From NCBI RefSeq assembly GCF_900184265.1, contig NZ_FXXA01000002.1, positions 3,331,983-3,395,982 on the forward strand: a DNA stretch of 64,000 nucleotides. The letters run 5' to 3'. This document shows, one piece after another, positions 1 through 8,856 of the stretch; the first letter of the stretch is position 1, and each line of letters begins with the position of its first letter. A program made the translations under genes and the position numbers. This stretch comes from Eggerthella timonensis. GTDB taxonomy: Bacteria > Actinomycetota > Coriobacteriia > Coriobacteriales > Eggerthellaceae. A model generated the notes under the pieces. The model saw only the letters and a program-made list of their open reading frames with translations, was not told where the DNA came from and did no database searches.

Positions 1-795
1 CTGTTCTCACGCAATCCCTACGGCACGGCGCAAGGCGACGGGCAGAAGATGGCGTGGTGGATCGGAGCCGGCAAGGACACGGGGCCGTTCGACATCGGCC
101 TGTGCTGGCCTCATGACTTCGAATTCGTCGAGAATTCTCCGTCACGTTGGGGATCGAAGCCTTGGCTTCGCTTGAATATCGCCGGCGAGCGCTACACCAA
201 CGAGACGCTGGGTACGCACGAATGGTACTCCACCAGCCCCATGTGCCTCGCCGACGTCAAGCAGCCCGGACACACCGGATATCAGATTTGCGACAGCAAG
301 TATCCCGCGATCCTCGATAACGACGAGAGTGAAATCGCCATCTTCGAGGACTGCGTCGAGCGCAAGGTCATCCACTCGGCCGACACCCTCGAGGAGCTCG
401 CCGACAAGGTAGGCTTCACGAACAAGGAGCGATTCCTTGAATCCGTCGCACGATACAATGGAGTGTGCGCCGGTGGAAGCGATATCGACTTCGGCGTTCC
501 CGCAGAGTACCTCGCAAACACATCCGTTACGGAGCCCCCGTTCTACTGCATGCATCGCGTAGTGTACAAGCAGTGGACCGACGGCGGCGTTAACACGAAC
601 CGCTACGGACAGGTGCTCGACGACGAGCGCGAGCCCATCGAGGGATTGTATGCAGCGGGCAATATCCGTTCGGGACTTTGCAGCACGCACTACCTTTGGA
701 AGTCGTTCGGAAGCAACAAGCTCAACGCGGTCACGAGCGGCATGCTGAGCGTGAAGCACATGTTGGGCACATGGGACGAGGAATTCGCCCTTTAA
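1..795 (+). CDS. FAD-dependent reductase (fumarate/urocanate reductase-like), C-terminal part
   Basis: This frame is open from the first base, so the gene starts outside the window; 264 C-terminal residues are visible. The end resembles the FAD_binding_2/flavocytochrome c family: a cap-domain stretch, then GLYAAGNIRSG near the C-terminus, where these enzymes contact the flavin. Such enzymes reduce small organic acceptors under anaerobic conditions, usually outside the membrane after Tat export; any signal peptide would lie outside the window. Two intact relatives occur at 16047 and 56422. The substrate cannot be read from this part. A strong hairpin follows at 979. Confidence 0.85.
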   Translation: MFSRNPYGTAQGDGQKMAWWIGAGKDTGPFDIGLCWPHDFEFVENSPSRWGSKPWLRLNIAGERYTNETLGTHEWYSTSPMCLADVKQPGHTGYQICDSKYPAILDNDESEIAIFEDCVERKVIHSADTLEELADKVGFTNKERFLESVARYNGVCAGGSDIDFGVPAEYLANTSVTEPPFYCMHRVVYKQWTDGGVNTNRYGQVLDDEREPIEGLYAAGNIRSGLCSTHYLWKSFGSNKLNAVTSGMLSVKHMLGTWDEEFAL

Positions 796-978
796 AGGAG
801 CGATCCTCCGTCGACCCCTCCTCATTCTGCCTCGAGCGCGTGAGCTGGGCGCTCGAGGCGCCTACCCGCTGCAACGGGATTTCGATCCGACGAGACAGGG
901 CTGGCCGCATCGCGTAAGCCGTCTCCTGACCAGGCGTCGCTAAGAATGCGGAGCCGCGCACCCTGCATCGCGAAACGG

Positions 979-1023
979 ACGAGCCAGGGACAGGCGATGG
1001 TGAATCGTCCGTCCCTGGCTCGT
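979..1023 (+). terminator. Rho-independent-type hairpin
   Basis: A perfect 13-bp stem (979-991 with 1011-1023) encloses a 19-nt loop and is followed by TTTT on the + strand. It lies between the FAD reductase (+) and ddh (-), which converge, so it may serve both genes. The 183 bases between 796 and 978 show nothing else recognisable. Confidence 0.7.
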
Positions 1024-1064
1024 TTTACCTGCGGCGGTGCGCAGACGTGCACGGCTCGCGCGAG

Positions 1065-2054
1065 TTACAGCATTTCGGCGCGCAGATCCTCGTCGCTCTT
1101 CGCGGAGAGGTAGGCCGGCGCGATGTCGAACAGCGTCTTGCAGCCGACGACGCCCTCGGCGCTCAGACGATGCGCGGCGCGGGCGCAGGCCGCCAGCACG
1201 CTGCCGGTGAACTCGGGGTTCGAGTCCAGCTTGAGCGAGTACTCCACCACGTGGGTGTGCTCGCCCCTCTCGCCGGTCACGCCCGAGCGGATCACCGAGC
1301 CGCCGTGCGGGATGCCGGCGTGGTCGCGGTCGAGCTCCTCCTGCGAGATGAAGGTAACCGTGGTGTCGTAGTCGGCGAAGTAGTTCGGCATCTCGACGAT
1401 CATCCGCTCTATGGCGGCCAGATCAGCACCCTCCTCGGCCACGACGAAGCACTCGCGCGTGTGCTTCTGACGCGTGGTCAGCTGCGGGTTCTCGCCGTTG
1501 CGCACGGCCTCGAGCGCTTCCGGAACGGGCACCGTGTACTGGCGCGCGTCGGCCACGCCCTCGACGCGGCGGATGGCGTCGCTGTGCCCCTGCGAGACGC
1601 CGCGGCCCCAGAACGTGTAGTCGCGCCCGTCGGGCAGCACGCTGGAGGCGTACAGGCGCGCGAGCGAGAACATGCCCGGATCCCAGCCCGCCGAGATGAC
1701 GGCCACCTTGCCGCCCGCCTGCGCGGCGGCGTCCACCTGCGCGAAATGGGCGGGGATGTTCGCGTGCGTGTCGAACGAGTCCACGACGTTGAACAGGCTC
1801 GCGCACGCCGGCGTCTGCTCCGGCAGGTCGTTCGCGCTGCCGCCGCACAGGACGAGCACGTCGACGTCGTCCGCATGCGCCGCCAGATCGTCGGCGGCGT
1901 ACACCGCCACGCCCTCGGTGGCGGGCTTCACCGTTGACGGGTCGCGGCGCGTGAACAGCGCCACCAGCTCCAAGTCGTCGTTCTGCCTGCAGGCCAGCTC
2001 GACGCCGCGCCCGAGGTTGCCGTATCCGAATATGCCGACGCGTGTTTTCGTCAT
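1065..2054 (-). CDS. ddh: meso-diaminopimelate dehydrogenase
   Basis: The 329-residue protein, about the usual length, starts with a Rossmann fold (VGIFGYGNLGRG). It continues with family signatures such as VLVLCGGSAND, the region around DSFDTHANIP, and VISAGWDPGMFS. The enzyme makes meso-diaminopimelate from tetrahydrodipicolinate with NADPH and ammonia in one step, feeding lysine and peptidoglycan synthesis in the cytoplasm. It is a single gene facing a convergent neighbour, with no operon partner seen. The ATG is preceded by GTGAGGAG at good spacing. The family assignment is confident. Confidence 0.93.
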   Translation of the reverse strand: MTKTRVGIFGYGNLGRGVELACRQNDDLELVALFTRRDPSTVKPATEGVAVYAADDLAAHADDVDVLVLCGGSANDLPEQTPACASLFNVVDSFDTHANIPAHFAQVDAAAQAGGKVAVISAGWDPGMFSLARLYASSVLPDGRDYTFWGRGVSQGHSDAIRRVEGVADARQYTVPVPEALEAVRNGENPQLTTRQKHTRECFVVAEEGADLAAIERMIVEMPNYFADYDTTVTFISQEELDRDHAGIPHGGSVIRSGVTGERGEHTHVVEYSLKLDSNPEFTGSVLAACARAAHRLSAEGVVGCKTLFDIAPAYLSAKSDEDLRAEML

Positions 2055-2180
2055 GTGCGCTCCTCACCGTGATGCTCCGAAAAAGTATGGCTCAATGATG
2101 CATGGACACCGCCCGCATCGTCAACGCGCGAAGGTCAACTTCAACAAAGCCCCACGCCCTTGAAATCTTTTGGAAATCTA

Positions 2181-2212
2181 GCGGGAGGAACGCTTCGGGG
2201 CGTCCCTCCCGC
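2181..2212 (-). terminator. Terminator of the formate dehydrogenase operon
   Basis: A 13-bp stem with one G-U or mismatched position (2181-2193 with 2200-2212) and a short loop lies 9 bases beyond the fdhA stop codon. The minus-strand flank is moderately T-rich (TAGATTTCC). Confidence 0.6.
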
Positions 2213-2220
2213 GCAACCGC

Positions 2221-4932
2221 TTACGCCTTCTCCACCCTTACCGCGCACACCTTGTACTCGGGAGCCTTCGACACGCGGTCCAGCGCAGCAATAGTGAGCC
2301 AGTTGCTGTTGCCGTCTTGGAAATGGAAGGGCATCCACGTCTCGCCGGGGTTCGTCTTCTCGGACACGTGGGCGGTGGACGCGATGGTGCCGCGGCGCGA
2401 CGAGACGCGCACGGGGTCGCCGTCGGCGATACCGAGCGCTTCGGCGTCGCGCGCGTTGAGCTCTATGAACGAGCTGTCCGCGATCTCGTTCACGCCGTCG
2501 GTGCGCCCGGTCATGGCGCAGGCGTTGTACTGGTACAGGATACGGCCCGTCATCATGACCAGCGGGTACTCCTCGTCCGGCAGCTCGGCCGAAGGCTGGT
2601 AGTCGGGTGTCGAGAACGCGCCGAGACCTTGGGCGAACTCCCCCATGTGCAGGATGGGCGTGCCGGGATGCTCCGCGCTCGGGCAGGGCCACTGCAGGCC
2701 GCGACCGGCCACCTCGTCGCCGTCGAGGCGCGCGTGGCTCATGCCGCCGTACGTGGGCGTGACCTCCGCGATCTCGCCCATCACCTCGGCCGCCGTCAAA
2801 CGCGGCTGCTCGTAGCCCATGCGGTTCATGACCTCGATGAAGATGTCAGTGTCCAACTTCGTGTCGCCCGCAATGTCCACGGCCTTGCGCACGCGCTGCA
2901 CGCGCCGCTCGGTGTTCGTGAACGTGCCCTCCTTCTCGGCATAGCTGCGACCGGGCAGGATGACGTCGGCGTGCTTCGCCGTCTCGGTCATGAACAGATC
3001 GTCCACCACGAAGAACTCGAGCGACTCGAGCGCGCGGATCACGTGGTGCGTGTCGGGATCGGTGCGCACGGGATCCTCGCCGAACAGGAACAGGCCCTTG
3101 ATGCCGCCTTCCACCATGGCCGGGAAGCACTCGGTGGCCTTGAGGCCGCGCGTGCGGGGCAGCGCCGCGCCCCATGCCTTCTCGAAGCGACGCACCACCT
3201 CGGGGTCGGCCACCTTCTGGTACCCGGGCAAATCGTCGGGACCCGCGCCCATGTCGCAGGCGCCCTGCACGTTGTTCTGGCCGCGCAGCGGGTTCACCCC
3301 GCCGCCGGGCTTCCCCAAGTTGCCGGAGATCATCGCGATGTTGGACAGCGCCATGACTCCGTCGGTGCCCGTCGAGTGCTCCGTCACGCCGAGGCAGTAC
3401 ACGATGGCGGCGGCGTTGGCCGTCGCGTACATCTTGGCCGCGGCCACAAGGTCGCGCCGGTCGATGCCGCAGATGTCCTCCACCAGCTCCGGCGTGTAGT
3501 CGCGTACGGTGGCCGCGAGTATCTCGAAGCCCTCGGTGCGCTCGCGCACGAAGTCCTCGTCGTACAGCTCGTGCTGGATCAGGTAGTTCACGATGCCGTT
3601 CGCGAACGCGACGTTCGTTCCCGGCCGCAGTTTCAGATGGATGTCGGCATGAGCCGCCAGGCCGATGTCGCGGGGATCGACCACGATGAGGCGGCAGCCG
3701 CGCTCGACCGCCGCGCGGATCTGCATGCCGATGACGGGGTGCGCCTCCTCGGGGTTCGACCCCACGAGCATGATGACCTCCGCCTCGCGCGTGACGTCCT
3801 GGATGGAGTTCGTCATCGCGCCGGAACCGAGCATGGTCGCCAGACCGGCGACCGTGGGGGCGTGTCAAACACGCGCGCAACAGTCCACGTTGTTCGTTTG
3901 GAGGGCGGTTCGCGCCATCTTCTGGAACAGGTAGATGTCCTCGTTCGTCGAGCGCGAGCAGGCGAACGCCGCCAGTGACTCGCCGCCGTGGGCGTCGATG
4001 AGCTCCGTGAAGCGCCGGGTCACGAGGTCGAGCGCCTCGTCCCAGGTGACGGGCTCGAACTCGCCCGTCTCGCGGTTCTTGACGAGCGGCGTGCGGATGC
4101 GGTCGGGCGAATCGACGAAGTCGAAGCTGGCCGAACGCCCCTTCACGCACAGAAGCCCGCGGTTCGAGGGTCCCGGTGCGGCCTCGGCGTCCACGATGGC
4201 GCCGTCCAACACCCGGAGGTCGAGCTGGCAGCCCACGCCGCAGTGCGGGCACGTGGTGCGCACGCGCTCGGTTTCCCACGAACGGTAGGCCGCGCGGCGC
4301 TTCTCGGTGAGCGCGCCCGTCGGGCACGCCTGCGCGCAGTTTCCGCACGACTCGCAGTCGGTGGCGCGCCAGCCCTCGCCGAACGGAGCCTCGATGAGCG
4401 TGCGCGTCCCGCGCTTGCCCGCGCGCAGCGTGTGGTTGTGCGCGGCGTCGTTGCACACGCCCACGCAGCGCTGGCAGCGGATGCACAGGTTGGGGTCGTA
4501 GGAGAGGAAGGGGTTCGAATCGAGCACCGGCTCGCGCTTCCGCGCCGCCTCGAAGGGCGATTCGAGCACCCCGTACTCGCGGCAGACGGCCTGCAGCTCG
4601 CAGGCGCCGTTCTTGTCGCACGAGAAGCAGTAGTTCGTGGAATCCAGCCCGTGATCGGCGATGATGAGCTCGAGCGCGACCCTTCGGTACGCCTCGATGC
4701 GCGGCGAGCTCGTGCGCACCGCCATGCCGTCCTGCACGGGCGTGGCGCACGAGGGCACCGGCTGGTCGAGCCCCTCCACGTCCACGACGCACACGCGGCA
4801 CGACGCGACGGCGCTGCGCTCGCGCAGGAAGCACAGCGTGGGGATGCGGATGCCTGCCTGCTGCGCGGCATCGAGGATGGTTGCGCCCTCGGCGACGTCG
4901 AGGGTGGTTCCGTCTATCGTGATGCTAGGCAT
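2221..4932 (-). CDS. fdhA: Selenocysteine formate dehydrogenase, catalytic subunit
   Basis: The two open segments 3865-4932 and 2221-3864 are one gene interrupted by an in-frame TGA (3865-3867) at codon 356. The context is VDCCARV-U-HAP, the same as the Sec-His active site of E. coli FdhF, and a SECIS hairpin follows. The full protein is about 903 residues. Domains in order: a NuoG-like [2Fe-2S] domain (C34, C45, C48, C62), a second Cys group (C102, C105, C111), two 4Fe-4S motifs (C150/153/156/160 and C193/196/199/203), then the molybdopterin/tungstopterin domain with its own cluster (C228, C231, C235, C262). It oxidises formate or reduces CO2 in the cytoplasm; no Tat signal is present. It overlaps the upstream electron-transfer gene by 8 bases. 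Size and layout resemble the NADP-linked acetogen enzyme. Annotation without Sec decoding would split it in two. Confidence 0.93.
3835..3867 (-). promoter_or_regulatory. Bacterial SECIS element and Sec codon
   Basis: On the minus strand the UGA codon is followed by 11 nt and then a perfect 7-bp stem, GGUCGCC/GGCGACC, with a GGUCU loop. Both the 11-nt spacing and the GGUCU apical loop match the E. coli fdhF SECIS bound by SelB. This supports co-translational Sec insertion rather than a nonsense mutation. Confidence 0.9.
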
Positions 4933-6832
4933 ACTGGTGCCTGCCTCCTTCCAACACGCCGCACCCGAAATGGTCGCAGCGCAGACAACGTCCGCATTCC
5001 TGCACGACTTCCTCGCGGCTCATGCCCGTCTCCACCCCGTCGAAGTCGCGCTTGCGCTCGCGCGCAGGCCGCTCGACGATCTCCACGCGCCCCGTGGGCG
5101 TGCGATCGTTCGGACGGACGGGCGGCACTTCGATGTCGCAGGGCAGCTTATGGTGGTAGCCCAGGAACTCGTCGATGTTGCGCGCGGCCACCTTCCCCGC
5201 CCCGATGGCGCGGATGACCGTGGAGGGACCGGTCTGGCAGTCGCCGCCCACGAACACGTTCTCGTAGCCTTCGGCCGCGAGATGCTCGTCGGCGTCGAAG
5301 CAGCCCCAAGTGGTCCGCATGCCGAACTCCTCGAACGGAGCCGACACCACGTTCTGGCCCACGGCGATGAGGACGATGTCGGCCTCGATGCGGCGCGCCG
5401 GCTTGTCGGCCGCCACCGGTGCCGGCCGGCCGCCGCGCACCGGGCCGATCATCTGGGGCTGCGTGACGAGCGCCGTGCAGCGCCCCCGCTCGTCCGTCTC
5501 GATGGACGCCGGCGCTTCGAGCACGATCATCTCCACGCCCTCGGCGATGGCGCTTTCCACCTCGGCCGGCAGCGCGGTCATGTCGTCCTGGCGCCTTCGG
5601 TACACCACCGACACCTCGGACGCGCCCGCGCGCACCGACGTGCGCGCGCAGTCCATGGCCACGTTGCCGCCGCCCACCACGACCACGCGCTTGCCCGTGA
5701 AGTCGGGGTAGGCGCCGTCGCCGATGGCGCCGAGCAGGTCGACGGCCGACATGACGCCCTCGGCATCCACGCCGTCAATGCGCAACGTCTTGCCCGTCTG
5801 GGCTCCGATGGCCACGTACACGGCATGGTAGGTGTCGGCGATCTCGGCCATCTCGTTCGCGCCGATCGCCTCGCCGCAGCGCGCCGTGATGGTGCCGGCG
5901 CCGAGGATGCCGCGGATGTCCTCGTCGAGGCGCTCGCGCGGGAAGCGGTAGGCGGGGATGCCGTAGCGCAGCATGCCGCCCAGCTGCGCGCGCTCCTCGA
6001 ACACCGTCACGCGGTGCCCCATGAGCGCGAGGAAGTACGCGCAGGTGAGCCCGCTCGGGCCGCCGCCGATGACGGCCACGGTGCGCGCGGTGTCGACGCT
6101 GCGCTGCGGCGGCGCCACCCGGTCGGCCGGCATCTGGTCGACGGCGAACTTCTTGATGCCGCGGATGTTGAGCGGTGCGTCGATGAGCGTGCGCCGGCAC
6201 CGCGCCTCGCAGGGGTGCTCGCACACGAACGCGCAGGCCGTGGGGAACGGGTTGTCCTTGCGCACCATGTTCACCGCATCGGCGTAGCGCCCTTCCGCGG
6301 TCAGCGCGATATAGGCGGGGACGTCCACGTGCGCCGGGCACATCGTCTCGCACGGCACCGTCTGGCCGATGCCCGCCCGACAGGAATGGGCGTGCAGATG
6401 GCTGGCGTACTCGTCGGCGAACGTCTCGAGGCCCTCGAGCACGAGGCGCGCAGCCTCGTAGCCGATGGCGCAATCGGACGTGTCGCGGATCATCTCGGCG
6501 AGCGCGCGCAGGTTCTCCAGCACGGCCTCGTCGGCGTCGCAGTCCACCACGCGCTGCAGCATGGCGGCCAGCTGCGGGATGCCGTCGCGGCACGGAACGC
6601 ACTTGCCGCAGGTCTGCGCGCCGCTCGCCTGCAGCATCCCCAGCTGCACGACCAGCGGGCACATGCCCGGCGGGGTGGCCTCCACGCGCCGCCCGTACGC
6701 GTCCAGCTGCGCGGCGATGCGTGCGTCGTCGCGCGAACGGGACGCTATCGATAGCTTGCTCAACGGTTCTCCGTCCACTTCGCTCGAAATCGAGGCCGCG
6801 CGCCTGCGCGCCTCGCAGTCTCCGTGCGTCAT
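4925..6832 (-). CDS. NAD(P)-linked iron-sulfur flavoprotein partner of formate dehydrogenase (NuoF Fe-S/GltD-like fusion)
   Basis: About 635 residues from the chosen ATG. The N-terminal part holds the 4Fe-4S motif of NuoF (C75, C78, C81, C121) but not NuoF's FMN/NADH-binding domain. A GltD-like module follows: a Cys-rich double-cluster segment, an FAD Rossmann motif (VAVIGGGPSG near residue 252), a second nucleotide motif (VVVVGGGNVAMD near 375) and GGDCQTGPSTV. A C-terminal cluster motif (CGRCLRC) ends the protein. The gene lies directly upstream of fdhA and overlaps it, so it probably passes electrons between FdhA and NAD(P)H. The start is uncertain: no strong ribosome binding site is visible, and a GTG at 6937 is also in frame. 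Confidence 0.8.
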   Translation of the reverse strand: MTHGDCEARRRAASISSEVDGEPLSKLSIASRSRDDARIAAQLDAYGRRVEATPPGMCPLVVQLGMLQASGAQTCGKCVPCRDGIPQLAAMLQRVVDCDADEAVLENLRALAEMIRDTSDCAIGYEAARLVLEGLETFADEYASHLHAHSCRAGIGQTVPCETMCPAHVDVPAYIALTAEGRYADAVNMVRKDNPFPTACAFVCEHPCEARCRRTLIDAPLNIRGIKKFAVDQMPADRVAPPQRSVDTARTVAVIGGGPSGLTCAYFLALMGHRVTVFEERAQLGGMLRYGIPAYRFPRERLDEDIRGILGAGTITARCGEAIGANEMAEIADTYHAVYVAIGAQTGKTLRIDGVDAEGVMSAVDLLGAIGDGAYPDFTGKRVVVVGGGNVAMDCARTSVRAGASEVSVVYRRRQDDMTALPAEVESAIAEGVEMIVLEAPASIETDERGRCTALVTQPQMIGPVRGGRPAPVAADKPARRIEADIVLIAVGQNVVSAPFEEFGMRTTWGCFDADEHLAAEGYENVFVGGDCQTGPSTVIRAIGAGKVAARNIDEFLGYHHKLPCDIEVPPVRPNDRTPTGRVEIVERPARERKRDFDGVETGMSREEVVQECGRCLRCDHFGCGVLEGGRHQYA

Positions 6833-7002
6833 TCTAGCGCAACGGAGCGGCTCGCGGCCCCCAGCGGGCCAACCGGCGAAGAAGGCACATGGGATGGACG
6901 GACGCGCCGGCGTCCTCCGAGCGCACCGCGCCTCCACGACGAGAGCCTATGCGCTCGAATAGGGGGCGCGACCTTCGGATGGGCAGCGGATAGGAACCGA
7001 AC

Positions 7003-7096
7003 GCACGGCGGAACGGGGCCCGGATGCGCGGCGGCAGGAGGCCCGAGCGCACGGCATTACGGAGTCCGGATGCACGGCGGAACGGGGCCCGGATGC
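7003..7096. repeat. 25-bp direct repeat pair
   Basis: An exact 25-bp sequence beginning GCACGGCGGAACGG occurs at 7003-7027 and 7072-7096, with further partial copies of GGATGC and CGGAAC around it. No gene is seen between the formate dehydrogenase operon and the IS element (6833-7274); the stretch holds these repeats and a long palindromic element. Confidence 0.75.
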
Positions 7097-7107
7097 ACAA
7101 CGGAACA

Positions 7108-7263
7108 GGGCTATGTGATGCAAAATCGGGTTTTTGGCAATCTTGGCGCTCTTCTCGGCAACAGTCGTGCACGAAACCCCAGGTCGCTGTTTTCCGCGGT
7201 CGCAAAACAGCAGTCTCAGACGGGCGCGGACTGCCAAAAACCCGATTTTGCATCACATAGCCC
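7108..7263. repeat. Palindromic intergenic element, type A, copy 1
   Basis: Perfect 32-bp inverted repeats (7108-7139 and 7232-7263) enclose a 92-bp interior. The ends carry ATGTGATGCAAAAT and GTTTTTGGCA. The interior holds ACGAAACCCCAGGTCGC and a smaller hairpin (CTGTTTT/AAAACAG). An IS element has inserted at its right edge. A second type A copy is at 13211. Confidence 0.85.
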
Positions 7264-7267
7264 CGCC

Positions 7268-8400
7268 TCCGCTGTTAAACCACCATTGACATATACCCGT
7301 ACCTCTCGCCGACGGCCCACCTGTTGATGCAGCTGAAGAACGGACGCGGCTCGAGGTGCACCAGCTCCCTCGTGCAGACGTAGCGCCCCGAGACCTCGTG
7401 GGAGTACAGGAGCTCCCTGCGGTCCCCGGCGCAGCTCCGGAACTGCTCCCGGTAGCAGAACCAGTCCAAGTAGCGCTGCAGGCGGCGGTTCGACACTCCG
7501 TTGAACCTCCCGACGAACGCCTTGAGGCGCGAGTGGAGCGAGTTGACCGCCGCGAGGCCCCTGCCGCCGCGCACCTCGTGGGGCCTTCCCCCGAGCGCCG
7601 CGCGGTTGTAGGACCTCCACCCGTCGGTCGCCACCGAGCACCCCGCCGGCAGCTTCGCCCCCAAGACGATCCCGATGTCGGCGGAATCCTCGGCCTCCGC
7701 CAGCTCGCAGAAGCAGTCCCCGAGCTCGCTTACCCCGCACAGCACGCAGACTCCTTTCGCCAGCCCCGCCGACCCCGCGTCGTGCCCGGTGCGGTGGGGC
7801 CGGCGGCCCAGATCGAACCACCGGCTCCGCGAGTGGTTGCCCGGCATGGACTCGTGGAGGTAGGTGCCGTCCACCTCGAAGGAATCGCCACGCAGGGGCA
7901 GGAGCCTGCGCCCCATGACCTCGCAGGCCCGCATCCTCATGAACCAGGCGGTGTACAGGCTCGTCCCGCAGCGGCGGGCCGTCTCCCGCAGGGGCAGCGC
8001 GTCGGCCGCGCAGGCCGCGAACTCCATCCAAGCGGCGGGCGGCAGCTTGGACCGGCCCAGCAGGCCGAGCGTCTTCGCCCCGAACGTGCGCCCGCAGCCC
8101 CGGCACAGCCAGCGCTGGGAGCCGCCCGCGTCGCGGCCCTTCCGCACGAAGGAGGGGCAGCCGCACCTCGGGCAGCGGTCGGGCTCGCCCCGCCCCGCCA
8201 GCGCGAGGTCCTCGGCAATGGCCTCCCTGAGCGCGTCGGCGAGATCCCGCTTCTCGGCGAGGGTCATGTCCTTCACTTGGCCTATAATGCTCATGGCGGG
8301 TCCTTTCCCCGATGCTCTTTCGACAACCGCATCGTAGGGCTGGGGACCCGCTTTCCGTGTCCCGGAAAGGGTACTATGTCAATCTTGGTTTAACAGCGGA
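7268..8400 (-). mobile_element. IS1595-family-like insertion sequence with 8-bp target duplication
   Basis: Imperfect terminal inverted repeats start TCCGCTGTTAAACCA at both ends: the first 15 bases are identical, then ATTGACATA is also shared. They bound a 1133-bp unit with one transposase gene. The flanks 7260-7267 and 8401-8408 are both GCCCCGCC, an exact 8-bp target duplication, which fits the IS1595 family. The intact ends, gene and duplication suggest a recent insertion. It interrupts the right end of palindromic element A1. Confidence 0.93.
7275..8294 (-). CDS. IS1595-like (ISXO2-type) transposase
   Basis: The 339-residue protein has an N-terminal zinc ribbon (CPRCGCPSF then CRGCGRTF, residues about 41-70). 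A DDE-type catalytic region follows, with FEVDGTYLHES, ATDGWRSYNR and a C-terminal segment NSLHSRLKAF...YLDWFCYRE. It catalyses transposition of the surrounding IS. The start ATG follows GGGAAAGGACCCGCC, a good ribosome binding site. The gene fills the element and shows no frameshift, so it may be active. Confidence 0.9.
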   Translation of the reverse strand: MSIIGQVKDMTLAEKRDLADALREAIAEDLALAGRGEPDRCPRCGCPSFVRKGRDAGGSQRWLCRGCGRTFGAKTLGLLGRSKLPPAAWMEFAACAADALPLRETARRCGTSLYTAWFMRMRACEVMGRRLLPLRGDSFEVDGTYLHESMPGNHSRSRWFDLGRRPHRTGHDAGSAGLAKGVCVLCGVSELGDCFCELAEAEDSADIGIVLGAKLPAGCSVATDGWRSYNRAALGGRPHEVRGGRGLAAVNSLHSRLKAFVGRFNGVSNRRLQRYLDWFCYREQFRSCAGDRRELLYSHEVSGRYVCTRELVHLEPRPFFSCINRWAVGERYGYMSMVV

Positions 8401-8529
8401 GCCCCGCCATTCGCGCACATCGACGCATGCGGCCGCGAAAAACCGCGAGCGTGTCCCATGCGAGGGACACGCGTCGCCCATGCACGCGGGTAGGATGGAC
8501 GGCAACGAAGCGAAGGAGGAGGAAGCATC

Positions 8530-8856
8530 ATGTACGAACCGTCGCGCCATATGGCGACCTATCACATCGCGGGATTCCAACATTGGGACGGCGCGCTCGC
8601 CCTCGGCGAGCTCAAGCCGGGAGCGGAGCTGCGCCTCGCGCCCGAGCCCGACAACCCCTACGACCCCGAAGCGATGGCCATCTACTTCGGGCAGACGAAG
8701 CTCGGCTACGTCCCCGCCTCCGAGAACGGCACGGTGTCGGTCATGTGCCGCTACGGGCACGCCGATGCATTCGAGCTGCGCGTGTTGCAGGTCGACGCGG
8801 AAGCCGACCCTTGGCACCAGGTGCGCGTGGGGCTGTATGTGAGGGATGCGCGATGA
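8530..8856 (+). CDS. HIRAN domain protein
   Basis: This 108-residue protein is essentially one HIRAN domain. A beta-rich opening leads to the typical PDNPYDPEAMAIYF and GQTKLGYVPASE blocks. HIRAN domains bind DNA, often at 3' ends or damaged sites in larger helicases; stand-alone bacterial versions have no established role. The next gene starts inside its stop codon (ATGA), so the two are translationally coupled. A GAAGGAGGAGG ribosome binding site precedes the ATG. Confidence 0.85.
   Translation: MYEPSRHMATYHIAGFQHWDGALALGELKPGAELRLAPEPDNPYDPEAMAIYFGQTKLGYVPASENGTVSVMCRYGHADAFELRVLQVDAEADPWHQVRVGLYVRDAR

Noticed and set aside
2317-3978. Long antisense frame (553 codons) opposite fdhA
   Set aside because: It mirrors the real gene; Arg/His/Val-rich translation with no domain is typical of shadows in high-G+C DNA.
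2221-4932. Possible pseudogene: formate dehydrogenase split by a stop codon
   Set aside because: The stop is TGA at the known Sec position with a correct SECIS; both halves are intact.
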